A stretch of 64,000 nt of DNA from Gallionella sp. (GCA_028699065.1 JAQVVH010000003.1:1-64000), one strand, 5' to 3'; counted from the first letter of the stretch, positions 29,775 to 41,065 are shown. Notes: generated from the sequence alone by a model not told the origin. A program made the numbers and translations.

Positions 29775-29791
29775 AATCCGCCGGATTTTGT
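29775..29791 (+). terminator. weak terminator after tRNA-Ser
   Basis: AATCC (29775-29779) and GGATT (29783-29787) flank a three-base loop and lead into TTGTT. The stem is short, so this is tentative. Confidence 0.35.
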
Positions 29792-29804
29792 TACAGATTC
29801 ACTG

Positions 29805-29834
29805 TTGAGTGTTGATGGCGGCATGCTCTAGAAT
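29805..29834 (+). promoter_or_regulatory. promoter candidate for the mla operon
   Basis: TTGAGT (29805-29810), 18 bases, TAGAAT (29829-29834), followed by GCGTGCC. Transcription would start near 29841, downstream of the first possible mlaF start codon, which bears on the choice of that start. Confidence 0.45.
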
Positions 29835-29836
29835 GC

Positions 29837-30670
29837 GTGCCTGTCAAAATTTCCGGACTTCCGACATTGCCTTCCAAATCTTTGGTCGAGATTCGTGACC
29901 TGAACTTCGCGTACGACAAGCGCCCTGTGCTGGAGGGAATCAATATGGATTTCCCGCGCGGCAAGCTGATTGCCATCATGGGTTTGAGCGGCTGCGGCAA
30001 GACGACGCTGCTGCGCCACATCGGCGGGGCGCTGAAGCCGACCAAAGGCTATGTCAAGGTGGACGGCCAAATTATTCATGAGCTGGATCAGAGCGGCCTG
30101 TATGCCATGCGCCGCAAGATGGGCATGTTGTTTCAATTTGGCGCTTTGTTTACCGATATGTCGGTGTACGACAATGTGGCGTTCCAAATGCGCGAACACA
30201 CAGATCTGCCGGAAGAGTTGATTCACGATTTGGTGCTGATGAAGCTGCATGCGGTGGGTTTGCGCGGTACGCACAGCCTGATGCCTTCGGAGTTGTCGGG
30301 TGGGATGGCACGGCGCGTGGCACTGGCGCGGACCGTGGCGCTGGACCCAATGCTGATTATGTACGATGAACCGTTTGCCGGGCTGGATCCTATTTCCCTG
30401 ACCGTGGTTGGTGATCTGATCCGTCGTCTCAACAATGCGCTAGGGGCAACTTCGGTTGTGGTGACGCATGACGTGCAAGAATCGCTGAAGATTGTGGATT
30501 ATGTCTATTTCATGGCGAATGGCGTAATTGTGGCGGAGGGTACGCCGGATGAGATTCGCTCTTCCGAACGGGATTTTGTACGCCAGTTCGTTCATGGTGA
30601 AATGGATGGGCCGGTGCCGTTTCACTACCCCGGCGGAGATTATCGCCAGGATTTGGCTTTGGGAGTATGA
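29837..30670 (+). CDS. mlaF: Mla phospholipid transport ATPase
   Basis: ABC ATPase powering retrograde phospholipid transport that keeps outer-membrane lipid asymmetry. Walker A is GLSGCGKTT (about 51-59), the signature is LSGGM, and Walker B is LIMYDEPFAGLDP. The frame opens at GTG 29837 (277 residues), but the promoter candidate just upstream would put that codon before the transcript start. TTG at 29867 or 29882 would begin just before the conserved LVEIRDLNFAY and may be the true start. It overlaps mlaE by four bases (ATGA). Confidence 0.93.
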   Translation: MPVKISGLPTLPSKSLVEIRDLNFAYDKRPVLEGINMDFPRGKLIAIMGLSGCGKTTLLRHIGGALKPTKGYVKVDGQIIHELDQSGLYAMRRKMGMLFQFGALFTDMSVYDNVAFQMREHTDLPEELIHDLVLMKLHAVGLRGTHSLMPSELSGGMARRVALARTVALDPMLIMYDEPFAGLDPISLTVVGDLIRRLNNALGATSVVVTHDVQESLKIVDYVYFMANGVIVAEGTPDEIRSSERDFVRQFVHGEMDGPVPFHYPGGDYRQDLALGV

Positions 30671-31461
30671 GCATGCCCGTTGCAAAAAACCTACGCAGCA
30701 TCGGCCGCCGTGTTGTTAGTGCGGTCTGGCGTGTCGGCTTGGCTACCCGGTTTTTTCTCTTGACGCTGGCGTATTCGGGGACAAGTTTTCGGCGCTTTCA
30801 CCTGACGATCAAGGAGCTGTTTTCGACCGGGGTGATGTCGCTGATTATTATCATCGTGGCGGGCCTGTTTGTCGGGATGGTGCTGGGGTTGCAGGGCTAC
30901 GAAACGCTCAAGCGTTACGGTTCCGAATCCGCGCTCGGCGTGATGGTGGCGCTCGGGTTGGTGCGCGAGCTTGGGCCGGTGGTTGCGGCGCTGCTGTTCG
31001 CTAGTCGCGCGGGTTCGGCGATGACCGCTGAAATCGGCCTGATGAAAGCGACCGAGCAAATTACCGCGATGGAAATGATGGCGGTCAACCCGATCGCCCG
31101 TATCGTTGCGCCCCGATTCTGGGCCGGCGTGATTTCCATGCCGCTGCTGGCTGCGATGTTCAGTGCGGTGGGTGTGTTCGGTGGATATTTTGTCGGCGTG
31201 ATTCAGATCGGTGTGGATGAGGGCTCGTTCTGGTCGCAGATGCAGGCTGCCGTGGATTTTCGTGAAGATATCCTGAATGGCGTCATCAAGAGTTTTGTGT
31301 TTGGTACCGTGGTGACGGTCATCGCGCTGTTCGAGGGCTACGACGCGCCGCCGACAGCGGAGGGGGTGTCCGGCGCAACTACCCGGACCGTGGTGACTTC
31401 ATCGCTGGCGATTCTGATGCTGGATTTTATTTTGACCGCAATCATGTTTAGGGGAAATTGA
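30667..31461 (+). CDS. mlaE: Mla phospholipid transport permease
   Basis: 264-residue MlaE/YrbE-family inner-membrane permease with about five hydrophobic segments. Conserved stretches are LVRELGPVVAALLFASRAGSAMTAEIGLMKATEQITAMEMM and SFVFGTVVTVIALFEGYDA. It pairs with MlaF, MlaD and MlaB in the transporter complex. The ATG at 30667 overlaps the mlaF stop; an ATG two codons later is possible. Confidence 0.95.
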   Translation: MSMPVAKNLRSIGRRVVSAVWRVGLATRFFLLTLAYSGTSFRRFHLTIKELFSTGVMSLIIIIVAGLFVGMVLGLQGYETLKRYGSESALGVMVALGLVRELGPVVAALLFASRAGSAMTAEIGLMKATEQITAMEMMAVNPIARIVAPRFWAGVISMPLLAAMFSAVGVFGGYFVGVIQIGVDEGSFWSQMQAAVDFREDILNGVIKSFVFGTVVTVIALFEGYDAPPTAEGVSGATTRTVVTSSLAILMLDFILTAIMFRGN

Positions 31462-31464
31462 GTT

Positions 31465-31929
31465 ATGGAACGCACAACGCTGGACTTGTGGGTAGGCATT
31501 TTTGTGGTCGGCGGCATCGCCGCACTGGTGATGCTGGCGATGAAAGTCGGGAACCTGGGGACGTATAACGTGTCGGAGGCGTACCAGGTGCATGCCTATT
31601 TTTCCAATATCGGCGGACTGAAGCCCAAAGCATCCATCAAGAGTGCCGGTGTGCTGGTGGGGCGTGTAACTGATATCTCTTTGGATATGGAACGCTACGA
31701 GGCTCGTGTCACCATGAGTCTGGACAAGCGTTACCAGTTTCCGAAGGATACGGCGGCCAAGATTCTGACGTCCGGCTTGTTGGGTGAGCAGTACATCGGT
31801 TTTGATGTCGGCGGCGACGAGGCGATGTTGAAGAATGGTGATGAATTGAAAATGACCCAGTCGGCTGTGGTGCTGGAGGACTTGATCGGCAAGTTCATCT
31901 ATAGCAAGGCTGAGGGCTCGACGAACTAG
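31465..31929 (+). CDS. mlaD: Mla MCE-domain lipid-binding subunit
   Basis: 154-residue protein with one N-terminal transmembrane helix (about 9-28) and a single MCE domain (about 40-118, VHAYFSNIGGLKPKASIKSAGVLVGRVTDI). MlaD forms a hexameric ring in the periplasm holding phospholipid. It is slightly shorter than the E. coli protein at the C-terminal helix. Three bases separate it from mlaE. Confidence 0.95.
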   Translation: MERTTLDLWVGIFVVGGIAALVMLAMKVGNLGTYNVSEAYQVHAYFSNIGGLKPKASIKSAGVLVGRVTDISLDMERYEARVTMSLDKRYQFPKDTAAKILTSGLLGEQYIGFDVGGDEAMLKNGDELKMTQSAVVLEDLIGKFIYSKAEGSTN

Positions 31930-31940
31930 GCGGAGTATCC

Positions 31941-32573
31941 ATGAAATTTTGGTTGAAAATTATTGCGGGGCTTGTCCTTGTAATGTCGCTGGCTCAGGCA
32001 GGAGAACAAGGGCCGGATGCCTTGATTCGTGACACGGTTCAGGACGTGTTGACGGTCATTAAGCAGGACAAGGCGATTCAAAACGGGGACCAGAGAAAGA
32101 TTGTGGCCTTGGTTGAGGAGAAAATCCTCCCGCGTTTCGATTTTGTTCGCATGACACGGCTTGCGGTGGGTAAGAGCTGGAGGGCAGCGACGCCCGAGCA
32201 GAAGCAGGCGCTGGTGCAGGAATTTCACACCTTGTTGGTGCGCACCTATGCAAAAGTGTTTGCGGTTTATCGCGACCAGGTTGTAGAGATCAAGCCGTTC
32301 CGGATGGCGGAAGATGCTACCGAGGCAACGGTTAAAACCTCGATCAGTAAACCCGGGGCACAGCCTGTGTTGGTGGATTATGAAATGATCCGCACTTCGG
32401 AGGGCTGGAAGGCTTTTGACGTAATTATCGAAGGCGTCAGCATGGTGACCAGTTACCGCGGGACGTTTGCTTCCGAAATTCAGCAGGGCGGTATTGATCA
32501 TCTGATCAAAGTGCTGGCTGACAAGAATGCGGCGTCGGCTAATGAGCCGTTGCGCAAGGCTGAGGGAAAATGA
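31941..32573 (+). CDS. mlaC: periplasmic phospholipid carrier MlaC
   Basis: 210-residue soluble lipid shuttle between the outer-membrane MlaA complex and MlaFEDB. The signal peptide ends near AQA/GEQ (about 20). The MlaC/Ttg2D domain covers the rest, with KILPRFDFVRMTRLAVGKSWR typical. GCGGAG precedes the ATG. The stop overlaps the mlaB ATG by four bases. Confidence 0.94.
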   Translation: MKFWLKIIAGLVLVMSLAQAGEQGPDALIRDTVQDVLTVIKQDKAIQNGDQRKIVALVEEKILPRFDFVRMTRLAVGKSWRAATPEQKQALVQEFHTLLVRTYAKVFAVYRDQVVEIKPFRMAEDATEATVKTSISKPGAQPVLVDYEMIRTSEGWKAFDVIIEGVSMVTSYRGTFASEIQQGGIDHLIKVLADKNAASANEPLRKAEGK

Positions 32574-32854
32574 CCGAATTCAAGGATGGTGTGCTGGCTA
32601 TTTCCGGGTCGCTGACCATGGCAACCGTTCCGGCCCTGTTTCCGGCGGGCGTGGCGCATCTTGAAAACGGCGATATGCAGGTTGATCTTTCCCGGGTTGA
32701 TCTGGTTGATTCGGCGGCGGTCAGCTTGTTGCTGGGCTGGTTGCGTGCCGCGCAACACCGGGGACGTCAGTTGCGTATAACGGGTCTGCCTGAGGACCTG
32801 TCCAGTTTGGCTCGTTTGTACGGCGTCGATCGTCTCTTGCCGCAGGCCTCCTGA
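32570..32854 (+). CDS. mlaB: STAS-domain subunit MlaB
   Basis: 94-residue cytoplasmic STAS-fold protein that stabilises the MlaF ATPase in the Mla complex. The conserved loop is VDLVDSAAVSLLLGWLR (about 42-58). It is the last gene of mlaFEDCB, followed by a hairpin. Confidence 0.92.
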   Translation: MTEFKDGVLAISGSLTMATVPALFPAGVAHLENGDMQVDLSRVDLVDSAAVSLLLGWLRAAQHRGRQLRITGLPEDLSSLARLYGVDRLLPQAS

Positions 32855-32864
32855 TTTTTCTTGT

Positions 32865-32895
32865 GCGGGCGGGCTGTATGCCGCGCCCGCTCTTT
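32865..32895 (+). terminator. probable terminator of the mla operon
   Basis: GCGGGCG (32865-32871) pairs with CGCCCGC (32884-32890), with further GG/CC pairing inside, followed by TCTTT. The stem is strong but the T tract is short. Confidence 0.5.
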
Positions 32896-32897
32896 AG

Positions 32898-32903
32898 TAT
32901 CAT
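32898..32903 (+). promoter_or_regulatory. candidate -10 box for ibaG-murA-hisGD
   Basis: TATCAT followed by GCGCATCC, directly after the mla hairpin and about 35 bases before ibaG. No clear -35 box, so this is tentative. Confidence 0.35.
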
Positions 32904-32937
32904 GCGCATCCTTTAAAGATTTCAGAGGTTCAGCAGC

Positions 32938-33180
32938 ATGGTCACTCCGGAAAGCATTTACGCCAATATCGCGGAAGGTATGGTGGTTGAACATCTTTCG
33001 GTGATTGGCGATGGCGCACATTTTGAGGCGGTTATTGTCAGTGCCGAATTTGCTGGCAAGAGTCGTGTGCAAAGGCATCAGCGCGTGTTCCAGACGTTGG
33101 GAGAGCGCATGCGCGAAGAAATCCACGCGTTGTCGATGAAAACCTATACGCCCGAAGAGTGGCAGAAACAGGCAGACTAA
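32938..33180 (+). CDS. ibaG: BolA-family protein IbaG
   Basis: 80-residue BolA/YrbA-family protein. The class II KH-like fold is recognised by the C-terminal motif RMREEIHALSMKTYTPEEW and central SRVQRHQRVFQTL. Relatives bind monothiol glutaredoxins through a shared iron-sulfur cluster and influence envelope physiology. The position between mlaB and murA is conserved in proteobacteria. Three bases separate it from murA. Confidence 0.92.
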   Translation: MVTPESIYANIAEGMVVEHLSVIGDGAHFEAVIVSAEFAGKSRVQRHQRVFQTLGERMREEIHALSMKTYTPEEWQKQAD

Positions 33181-34434
<1,254 letters not shown>

Positions 34435-34441
34435 GAAATTT

Positions 34442-35083
34442 ATGATTACGATCGCGTTATCCAAAGGCCGCATCTTTGAGGAAACTCTGCCGTTGCTTGA
34501 GGCAGCCGGCATTCAGGCGCTGGAAGATCCGGAATCTTCGCGCAAGCTGATTCTCGCAACCAACCGTGCCGATGTGCGCCTGATCATCGTGCGCGCATCC
34601 GACGTGCCGACTTACGTGCAATACGGCGCGGCAGATATGGGGGTGGCTGGCAAGGATGTGCTGGACGAGCACGGAGGCGCCGGACTGTATCAGCCACTGG
34701 ATTTGAATATTGCAAAATGCCGCATGATGGTTGCTGTGCCGAATGGCTTTGATTACGCCTCGGCGGTGAAGCAGGGCGCGCGTTTGCGGATCGCGACTAA
34801 ATATGTGCAGACCGCGCGCGAGCATTTCGCCGAGAAGGGTGTGCATGTGGATTTAATCAAGTTATATGGCTCGATGGAGTTGGCGCCGCTCGTCGGGTTG
34901 GCCGATGCCATCGTTGATTTGGTGAGTAGCGGGGGCACCTTGAAGGCGAATAATCTTCAGGCAGTCGAACACATTGCCGATATTTCTTCGCGACTGGTGG
35001 TGAGCCAAGCCGCGCTCAAGCTTAAGCACGCCACTATCCAGCCGATGCTGGATGCTTTTGCGCAAGCTATCCGACAGGAATGA
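34442..35083 (+). CDS. hisG: ATP phosphoribosyltransferase, short form
   Basis: 213-residue catalytic subunit joining ATP and PRPP in the first step of histidine synthesis. It begins [19 protein letters not shown] and has the PRPP loop [15 protein letters not shown] (about 160-174). It lacks the C-terminal regulatory domain of long HisG, so it should need HisZ; hisZ is not in the window. The stop overlaps the hisD start by four bases. Confidence 0.95.
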   Translation: MITIALSKGRIFEETLPLLEAAGIQALEDPESSRKLILATNRADVRLIIVRASDVPTYVQYGAADMGVAGKDVLDEHGGAGLYQPLDLNIAKCRMMVAVPNGFDYASAVKQGARLRIATKYVQTAREHFAEKGVHVDLIKLYGSMELAPLVGLADAIVDLVSSGGTLKANNLQAVEHIADISSRLVVSQAALKLKHATIQPMLDAFAQAIRQE

Positions 35084-36384
35084 CCCTTATGAATATCAAG
35101 CGACTCTCCTCACGAGATGAAAACTTTTCGGCCGAGTTGGATCGGCTTTTGGCATTCGAGGCAACAGCCGACGAACAGCTTGAGGCAACGGTGGCCACTA
35201 TTCTGGCTGATGTGCGCCGTCGCGGCGACGAGGCTGTATTGGAATATACGCGCAAGTTCGACCGTTTGCCGCTTGCGGGCGCGGCGGCGATGGCGCTCCC
35301 GTTGGCCGAACTCAAGGCGGCCTTCGAAGGTTTGCCAGCCGCGCAGCGGGATGCGCTAGAGCAGGCCGCGCAACGCGTGACCGCCTACCATGAAAAACAG
35401 CTGCAAACCTCCTGGACTTACACCGATGCCGACGGCACGCTGTTGGGGCAGCAGGTCACGGCGCTGGATCGTGTGGGGCTCTACGTCCCGGGCGGCAAGG
35501 CGGCGTACCCGTCTTCCGTGCTGATGAATGCGTTACCGGCCAAGGTTGCGGGGGTGTCCGAGCTTGTTATGGTGGTGCCCACGCCGGATGGCATCAAAAA
35601 TCAGCTGGTGCTCGCCGCCGCGTACCTGTGCGGCGTGGATCGTGTCTTTACCATCGGGGGTGCCCAGGCTGTGGCGGCGCTGGCCTACGGTACGGCAATA
35701 ATCCCCAAGGTGGATAAAATCGTCGGACCGGGTAATGCCTATGTCGCATCGGCCAAGCGCCGCGTATTTGGTGTTTGCGGGATTGATATGGTCGCCGGGC
35801 CTTCGGAAATTCTGGTGGTCTGTGATGGCGGAACGACTCCGGACTGGATTGCGATGGATCTGTTTTCCCAGGCGGAGCATGACGAGCTGGCGCAGGCGAT
35901 ACTGGTTTCTCCCGATGCTGGTTTTATCGAGCGGGTGGCGCAAAGCATTGACCGCCTGCTTGAGGAAATGCCGCGTCGAGAGATCATTCGGACGGCCCTG
36001 CAGGATCGCGGCGCGCTGATTCATGTGGTCGACATGAATGAGGCCTGCGTGATCTCGAATCGTATCGCACCGGAGCATCTCGAGCTGTCGGTGGAAGATC
36101 CGCAGGTATGGTTGCCAAAGCTGAAGCATGCCGGTGCCATTTTCATGGGGCGATATACCTCCGAGTCGCTGGGGGATTATTGCGCGGGCCCGAATCATGT
36201 GCTGCCGACGTCCGGCACTGCGCGCTTTTCTTCACCGCTGGGCGTTTATGATTTTCAGAAGCGCAGCAGCTTGATCCAAGTGTCTCCGGCCGGCGCGCAA
36301 AAACTGGGCGCTATTGCTGCCGAGCTCGCTTTTGGTGAGGGGTTGCAAGCCCACGCTCGGTCGGCGCTGTTCCGTCGCGGCTAG
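35080..36384 (+). CDS. hisD: histidinol dehydrogenase
   Basis: 434-residue zinc enzyme performing the last two oxidations to histidine. Conserved stretches are [47 protein letters not shown] (zinc ligands Gln and His) and [26 protein letters not shown]. The ATG at 35080 sits in the hisG stop; an ATG three codons later is also possible. The his genes stop here: tRNA genes follow instead of hisC. Confidence 0.97.
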   Translation: MTLMNIKRLSSRDENFSAELDRLLAFEATADEQLEATVATILADVRRRGDEAVLEYTRKFDRLPLAGAAAMALPLAELKAAFEGLPAAQRDALEQAAQRVTAYHEKQLQTSWTYTDADGTLLGQQVTALDRVGLYVPGGKAAYPSSVLMNALPAKVAGVSELVMVVPTPDGIKNQLVLAAAYLCGVDRVFTIGGAQAVAALAYGTAIIPKVDKIVGPGNAYVASAKRRVFGVCGIDMVAGPSEILVVCDGGTTPDWIAMDLFSQAEHDELAQAILVSPDAGFIERVAQSIDRLLEEMPRREIIRTALQDRGALIHVVDMNEACVISNRIAPEHLELSVEDPQVWLPKLKHAGAIFMGRYTSESLGDYCAGPNHVLPTSGTARFSSPLGVYDFQKRSSLIQVSPAGAQKLGAIAAELAFGEGLQAHARSALFRRG

Positions 36385-36420
36385 TGCGGCGGGCGGGTAG
36401 GCGGCATTTGTAAAACTTTT

Positions 36421-36449
36421 TTGACAATTGTGGCCTTTATCTGCATAAT
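36421..36449 (+). promoter_or_regulatory. sigma70 promoter of the tRNA-tuf cluster
   Basis: TTGACA (36421-36426), 17 bases, CATAAT (36444-36449), followed by the GC-rich stretch CTCGCGCTC. An AT-rich segment precedes it like an UP element. Start near 36456, seven bases before tRNA-Tyr. Confidence 0.85.
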
Positions 36450-36462
36450 CTCGCGCTCTTTT

Positions 36463-36548
36463 GGAGGGGTGGCCGAGTGGTTAAAGGCAGCAGACTGTAA
36501 ATCTGCCCTCTTATGAGTACGATGGTTCGAATCCGTCCCCCTCCACCA
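36463..36548 (+). tRNA. tRNA-Tyr(GTA)
   Basis: 86-base tRNA with encoded CCA. Acceptor GGAGGGG pairs with CCCCTCC; anticodon GTA sits in CAGACTGTAAATCTG; the long variable arm is typical of bacterial tRNA-Tyr. Confidence 0.97.
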
Positions 36549-36623
36549 AAGGTTTGTTTTAAAGCAGGTTTTTAGACTGGATTGTGGCGCTTGCCGGTTG
36601 GTAAGTGTTGTGTGGGAAAGCGT

Positions 36624-36697
36624 GCGGGTGTAGCTCAATGGTAGAGCAGAAGCCTTCCAAGCTTACGACGAGGGTTCGATTCCCTTCACCCGCTCCA
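36624..36697 (+). tRNA. tRNA-Gly(TCC)
   Basis: 74-base tRNA with encoded CCA. Acceptor GCGGGTG pairs with CACCCGC; anticodon TCC in AGCCTTCCAAGCT reads GGA/GGG glycine codons. Confidence 0.97.
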
Positions 36698-36710
36698 GTT
36701 TGGTTTGCTT

Positions 36711-36785
<75 letters not shown>

Positions 36786-36829
36786 AAGTTGTTTTTTATA
36801 TTAACGTTTGACATTGATAAGGAAAAATC

Positions 36830-38020
<1,191 letters not shown>

Positions 38021-38037
38021 GCGGTAAAAGCATGAGA

Positions 38038-38067
38038 GGCGCGGGGTTGTGGTATTCCCGTGCCTTT
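38038..38067 (+). terminator. hairpin after tuf1
   Basis: GGCGCGGG (38038-38045) pairs with CCCGTGCC (38057-38064), followed by TTT. It may terminate part of the tuf1 transcripts or mark processing before tRNA-Trp, which starts 11 bases later. Confidence 0.5.
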
Positions 38068-38077
38068 CGAATTTAAC

Positions 38078-38153
38078 AGGCCAGTAGCTCAATTGGTAGA
38101 GTATCGGTCTCCAAAACCGAGGGTTGGGGGTTCGAGACCCTCCTGGCCTGCCA
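38078..38153 (+). tRNA. tRNA-Trp(CCA)
   Basis: 76-base tRNA with encoded 3' CCA. Acceptor AGGCCAG pairs with CTGGCCT; anticodon CCA in CGGTCTCCAAAACCG. Its place between tuf and secE is usual in betaproteobacteria. Confidence 0.97.
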
Positions 38154-38181
38154 GTTAATCGTAGGTAAATCGGAAGCGCGC

Positions 38182-38529
38182 ATGGCAGACAAGATTAAAT
38201 TGCTCGTTGCTTTCCTGCTCATTGTGGCGGGGATCGCGGGGTTTTATGCTCTGCAGCAAAGCGCGGCGGTGTTGCAGTTGGCTGCGGTATTGCTGGGCGT
38301 GGCACTCGCTGTGGCGGTGGCTTATACCAGTGGGCCGGGCAAGCGTTTTTTTGCTTTTGGCGGAGATTCGGTCGCTGAGGCTAAGCGCGTGGTTTGGCCA
38401 ACGCGCAAGGAGACGTTGCAGACGACCGGTATTGTGATTTTGTTCGCGATTACCATGGCGCTGTTTCTTTGGGCGGTGGACGCGAGTCTGATGCTGGCAG
38501 TCAATGGATTGATGGGGCGAGGTAGCTGA
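38182..38529 (+). CDS. secE: preprotein translocase subunit SecE
   Basis: 115-residue three-helix inner-membrane protein clamping SecY. Two extra N-terminal helices (about 8-50) precede the conserved amphipathic segment [20 protein letters not shown] and the final transmembrane helix. The stop shares a base with the nusG ATG (TGATG). Confidence 0.95.
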   Translation: MADKIKLLVAFLLIVAGIAGFYALQQSAAVLQLAAVLLGVALAVAVAYTSGPGKRFFAFGGDSVAEAKRVVWPTRKETLQTTGIVILFAITMALFLWAVDASLMLAVNGLMGRGS

Positions 38530-39074
38530 TGGCCATGCAATGGTATGTTGTACATACGTACTCTCAGTTTGAGAAAAGCGTGCAGCGCGCGCTGGCTGAG
38601 CGTATCCAACGCGATGGCATGCAGGATAAGTTCGGGCAAATTCTGGTGCCGGTGGAAGAGGTGCTGGAGCTGAAAACGACCAAGTCCGGTCAGCAGAAGG
38701 TCCTGAGCGAGCGCAAGTTCTTTCCGGGTTACGTGCTGGTCGAGATGGAAATGACCGACGAAAGTTGGCATCTGGTGAAAAATACGCCCAAGGTGACTGG
38801 TTTCTTGGGGGGGACGGCAATGAAGCCGACGCCAATCTCGCAGCGTGAAGTAGACAATATCATGCAGCAGATGCAGGCTGGGGTTGAGAAGCCGCGTCCC
38901 AAGGTGCTGTTTGAAGTGGGTGAGTCGGTGCGGGTCAAGGAAGGTCCGTTTACCGATTTCAATGGCGTGGTTGAGGATGTTAACTACGACAAGAATAAAT
39001 TGCGGGTGGCGGTGACTATTTTTGGTCGTTCGACCCCTGTCGAGCTGGATTTCGGCCAGGTAGAAAAAGGCTGA
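38529..39074 (+). CDS. nusG: transcription elongation/antitermination factor NusG
   Basis: 181-residue factor binding RNA polymerase, Rho and ribosomal protein S10. The NGN domain (about 1-115) begins [18 protein letters not shown]; the KOW domain (about 128-181) contains [18 protein letters not shown]. An internal ATG at 38535 is possible, but the overlap with secE favours 38529. Confidence 0.96.
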   Translation: MAMQWYVVHTYSQFEKSVQRALAERIQRDGMQDKFGQILVPVEEVLELKTTKSGQQKVLSERKFFPGYVLVEMEMTDESWHLVKNTPKVTGFLGGTAMKPTPISQREVDNIMQQMQAGVEKPRPKVLFEVGESVRVKEGPFTDFNGVVEDVNYDKNKLRVAVTIFGRSTPVELDFGQVEKG

Positions 39075-39093
39075 GGCGCGGGAGCGTATGGCG

Positions 39094-39131
39094 GGGAACA
39101 CGTGCTGCAAGATTTGCAGATGCGGTTTCCC
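39094..39131 (+). promoter_or_regulatory. structured leader upstream of rplK
   Basis: An extended hairpin: GGGAA (39094-39098) with TTTCCC (39126-39131), an internal loop, then GTGC/GCGT-type pairs and a perfect CTGCAA/TTGCAG top (39105-39110, 39114-39119). In other proteobacteria L1 represses the L11-L1 mRNA through a leader structure that mimics its 23S site; the segment 39079-39131 is the candidate here, but the L1 motif itself was not confirmed. A smaller CCCAA/TTGGG hairpin follows at 39142-39155. Confidence 0.45.
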
Positions 39132-39201
39132 GTTTGGCGTTTCCCAATTTTGGGGAGAGACCGGTAAGGTTTCGTTAGGACCCGTTTAAGAGGAGTGCAA
39201 C

Positions 39202-39633
39202 ATGGCAAAGAAAGTCGTCGGCTATATCAAGCTGCAAGTGCCTGCTGGCAAGGCAAATCCGAGCCCACCGATCGGCCCGGCATTGGGTCAGCGTGGTCTG
39301 AATATCATGGAGTTCTGTAAGGCGTTCAATGCTCAGACACAGGGTCTGGAGCCCGGTCTGCCGATCCCGTGTGTGATCACTGCGTACGCGGACAAGAGCT
39401 TCACCTTCATCATGAAAACCCCGCCTGCAACCATTCTGATCAAGAAGGCTGCCGGTATCCAGAAGGGTAGTCCGAAGCCGCATACCGACAAGGTGGGCAA
39501 GCTGACACGTGCCCAGGCAGAAGAAATTGCTAAAACCAAGATGCCCGACCTGACTGCGGCCGATATGGATGCGGCGGTGCGTACCATTGCGGGCAGCGCG
39601 CGCAGCATGGGCATTACCGTGGAGGGTGTGTAA
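39202..39633 (+). CDS. rplK: 50S ribosomal protein L11
   Basis: 143-residue protein of the GTPase-associated centre, binding 23S helices 43/44; needed for RelA activation. Begins [30 protein letters not shown] with the proline-rich linker intact. An AGAGGAG site precedes it. One base separates it from rplA. Confidence 0.98.
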   Translation: MAKKVVGYIKLQVPAGKANPSPPIGPALGQRGLNIMEFCKAFNAQTQGLEPGLPIPCVITAYADKSFTFIMKTPPATILIKKAAGIQKGSPKPHTDKVGKLTRAQAEEIAKTKMPDLTAADMDAAVRTIAGSARSMGITVEGV

Positions 39634-39634
39634 C

Positions 39635-40330
39635 ATGGCCAAAATTTCCAAGCGTTACAAGGCAATAGCCGAAAAGGTTGACCGCAACAAGCTGTATCCG
39701 CTGGCGGATGCGTTGAGTCTGGTTAAGGAAACGGCCAGCGCTAAATTTGACGAATCCATCGATGTGGCGGTGAACCTCGGCGTTGATGCGCGTAAATCCG
39801 ATCAGCTGGTTCGCGGCTCCGTCGTTCTGCCCAAGGGTACCGGCAAGACAATGCGTGTTGCAGTATTTGCGCAAGGCGCCAAGGCTGAAGAGGCCAAGGC
39901 TGCGGGCGCGGATGTTGTCGGGTTTGAGGATCTGGCTGAAAGCATCAAGGGTGGCAATCTGAACTTCGATGTGCTGATCGCTTCTCCGGATGCGATGCGT
40001 CTGGTGGGACAGCTTGGCCAGATTCTGGGTCCGCGCGGCCTGATGCCTAACCCGAAAGTGGGTACTGTGTCCGCTGACGTCGCCGGTGCTGTTAAGAACG
40101 CCAAGGCAGGTCAGGTTCAGTACCGTACTGACAAGAACGGTATCGTGCAGTGCACTATCGGTCGCGCCTCTTTCGCGCCTGAAGCGCTGCGCGAAAATCT
40201 GCTGGCTCTGATCGATGCTTTGAATAAAGCCAAGCCGTCTGCAGCCAAAGGGGTGTACCTGAAAAAGGTTTCCATCTCCAGCACCATGGGTGCTGGCATT
40301 CGCGTCGAGCAGGCGAGTCTGGCAGGCTGA
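39635..40330 (+). CDS. rplA: 50S ribosomal protein L1
   Basis: 231-residue L1-stalk protein and autogenous repressor of the L11-L1 mRNA. It starts [11 protein letters not shown] at ATG 39635; the longer open frame overlaps rplK and is not used. The signature [14 protein letters not shown] is present. A strong hairpin follows the stop. Confidence 0.98.
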   Translation: MAKISKRYKAIAEKVDRNKLYPLADALSLVKETASAKFDESIDVAVNLGVDARKSDQLVRGSVVLPKGTGKTMRVAVFAQGAKAEEAKAAGADVVGFEDLAESIKGGNLNFDVLIASPDAMRLVGQLGQILGPRGLMPNPKVGTVSADVAGAVKNAKAGQVQYRTDKNGIVQCTIGRASFAPEALRENLLALIDALNKAKPSAAKGVYLKKVSISSTMGAGIRVEQASLAG

Positions 40331-40340
40331 AGTGTATGAC

Positions 40341-40364
40341 GTGACGAAGAGGTTTCTTCGTCAC
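40341..40364 (+). promoter_or_regulatory. hairpin between rplA and rplJ
   Basis: Perfect 10-base inverted repeat GTGACGAAGA / TCTTCGTCAC with a four-base loop, not followed by a T tract. It is more likely an RNA processing or stability element than a full terminator. Confidence 0.6.
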
Positions 40365-40370
40365 ACCCTA

Positions 40371-40490
40371 TTGGAATGCTGCTGGCGTGCTGACAGCATC
40401 CAAGACCGTAGGTGGCGGGAGTGCAATTGGCTTCCGGCTTAAATGGCTTGATTGCCGGCCCACGTAGATGGTGTGCCCGCGAGCAGGAAT
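40371..40490 (+). ncRNA. ribosomal protein L10 leader
   Basis: Untranslated structured region before rplJ. GTAGGTGG (about 40410-40417) can pair with CCACGTAG (about 40460-40467) around inner helices with GGCTTCCGGC and GATTGCCGG, followed by ATGGTGT. This is the layout of the L10 leader (Rfam L10_leader), where the L10(L12) complex binds to repress its own operon. Ends are approximate; a covariance search would fix them. Confidence 0.7.
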
Positions 40491-40567
40491 CGAAATTCTC
40501 CTGACTCATGGTCGCAGTTGTAACAAGTGGGGTGCGCGCGAGTGCGCCCCGGATAATGGAGGAAGAC

Positions 40568-41065
40568 TTGAGTCTCAATCTGCAACAAAAACAGGCCGTG
40601 GTCGCTGAAGTTGGCGCCCAGGTCGCGCAAGCGCAGACCATTGTCCTGGCAGAGTACCGTGGTATTGAAGTAGGTGACATCACCAAACTTCGTGCCAATG
40701 CGCGTAACGCCGGTGTGTATTTCCACGTGTTGAAAAACACGCTGGCACGCCGCGCTGTGCAGGGTACGCCGTTCGAATCTTTGGCAGACAAAATGGTGGG
40801 GCCGCTGGTGTATAGCATCAGCGCAGACGCCGTCGCGGCCGCCAAGGTGGTGTACGAGTTTGCCAGGACGAATGACAAGCTGGTGGTCAAGGCTGGCGCT
40901 TATAACGGCAAGTTACTGGATGCGGCGGGTGTAAGCGCGCTGGCTTCTGTACCGAGCAAGGAAGTGCTGCTGGCACAGTTGTGCGGCCTGCTGCAATCTC
41001 CGGTTTCTGGTTTGGCTCGCGTGCTTGTTGCCGTGGCCGAACAAAAAGAACCGGCTGCTGCCTGA
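40568..41065 (+). CDS. rplJ: 50S ribosomal protein L10
   Basis: 165-residue stalk base protein that binds 23S rRNA and L7/L12 dimers, and represses its own mRNA. The start is TTG at 40568: a strong GGAGG site lies five to nine bases upstream and the product begins [14 protein letters not shown] as in relatives. The ATG at 40556 would lie on the ribosome site and is rejected. Confidence 0.95.
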   Translation: MSLNLQQKQAVVAEVGAQVAQAQTIVLAEYRGIEVGDITKLRANARNAGVYFHVLKNTLARRAVQGTPFESLADKMVGPLVYSISADAVAAAKVVYEFARTNDKLVVKAGAYNGKLLDAAGVSALASVPSKEVLLAQLCGLLQSPVSGLARVLVAVAEQKEPAAA

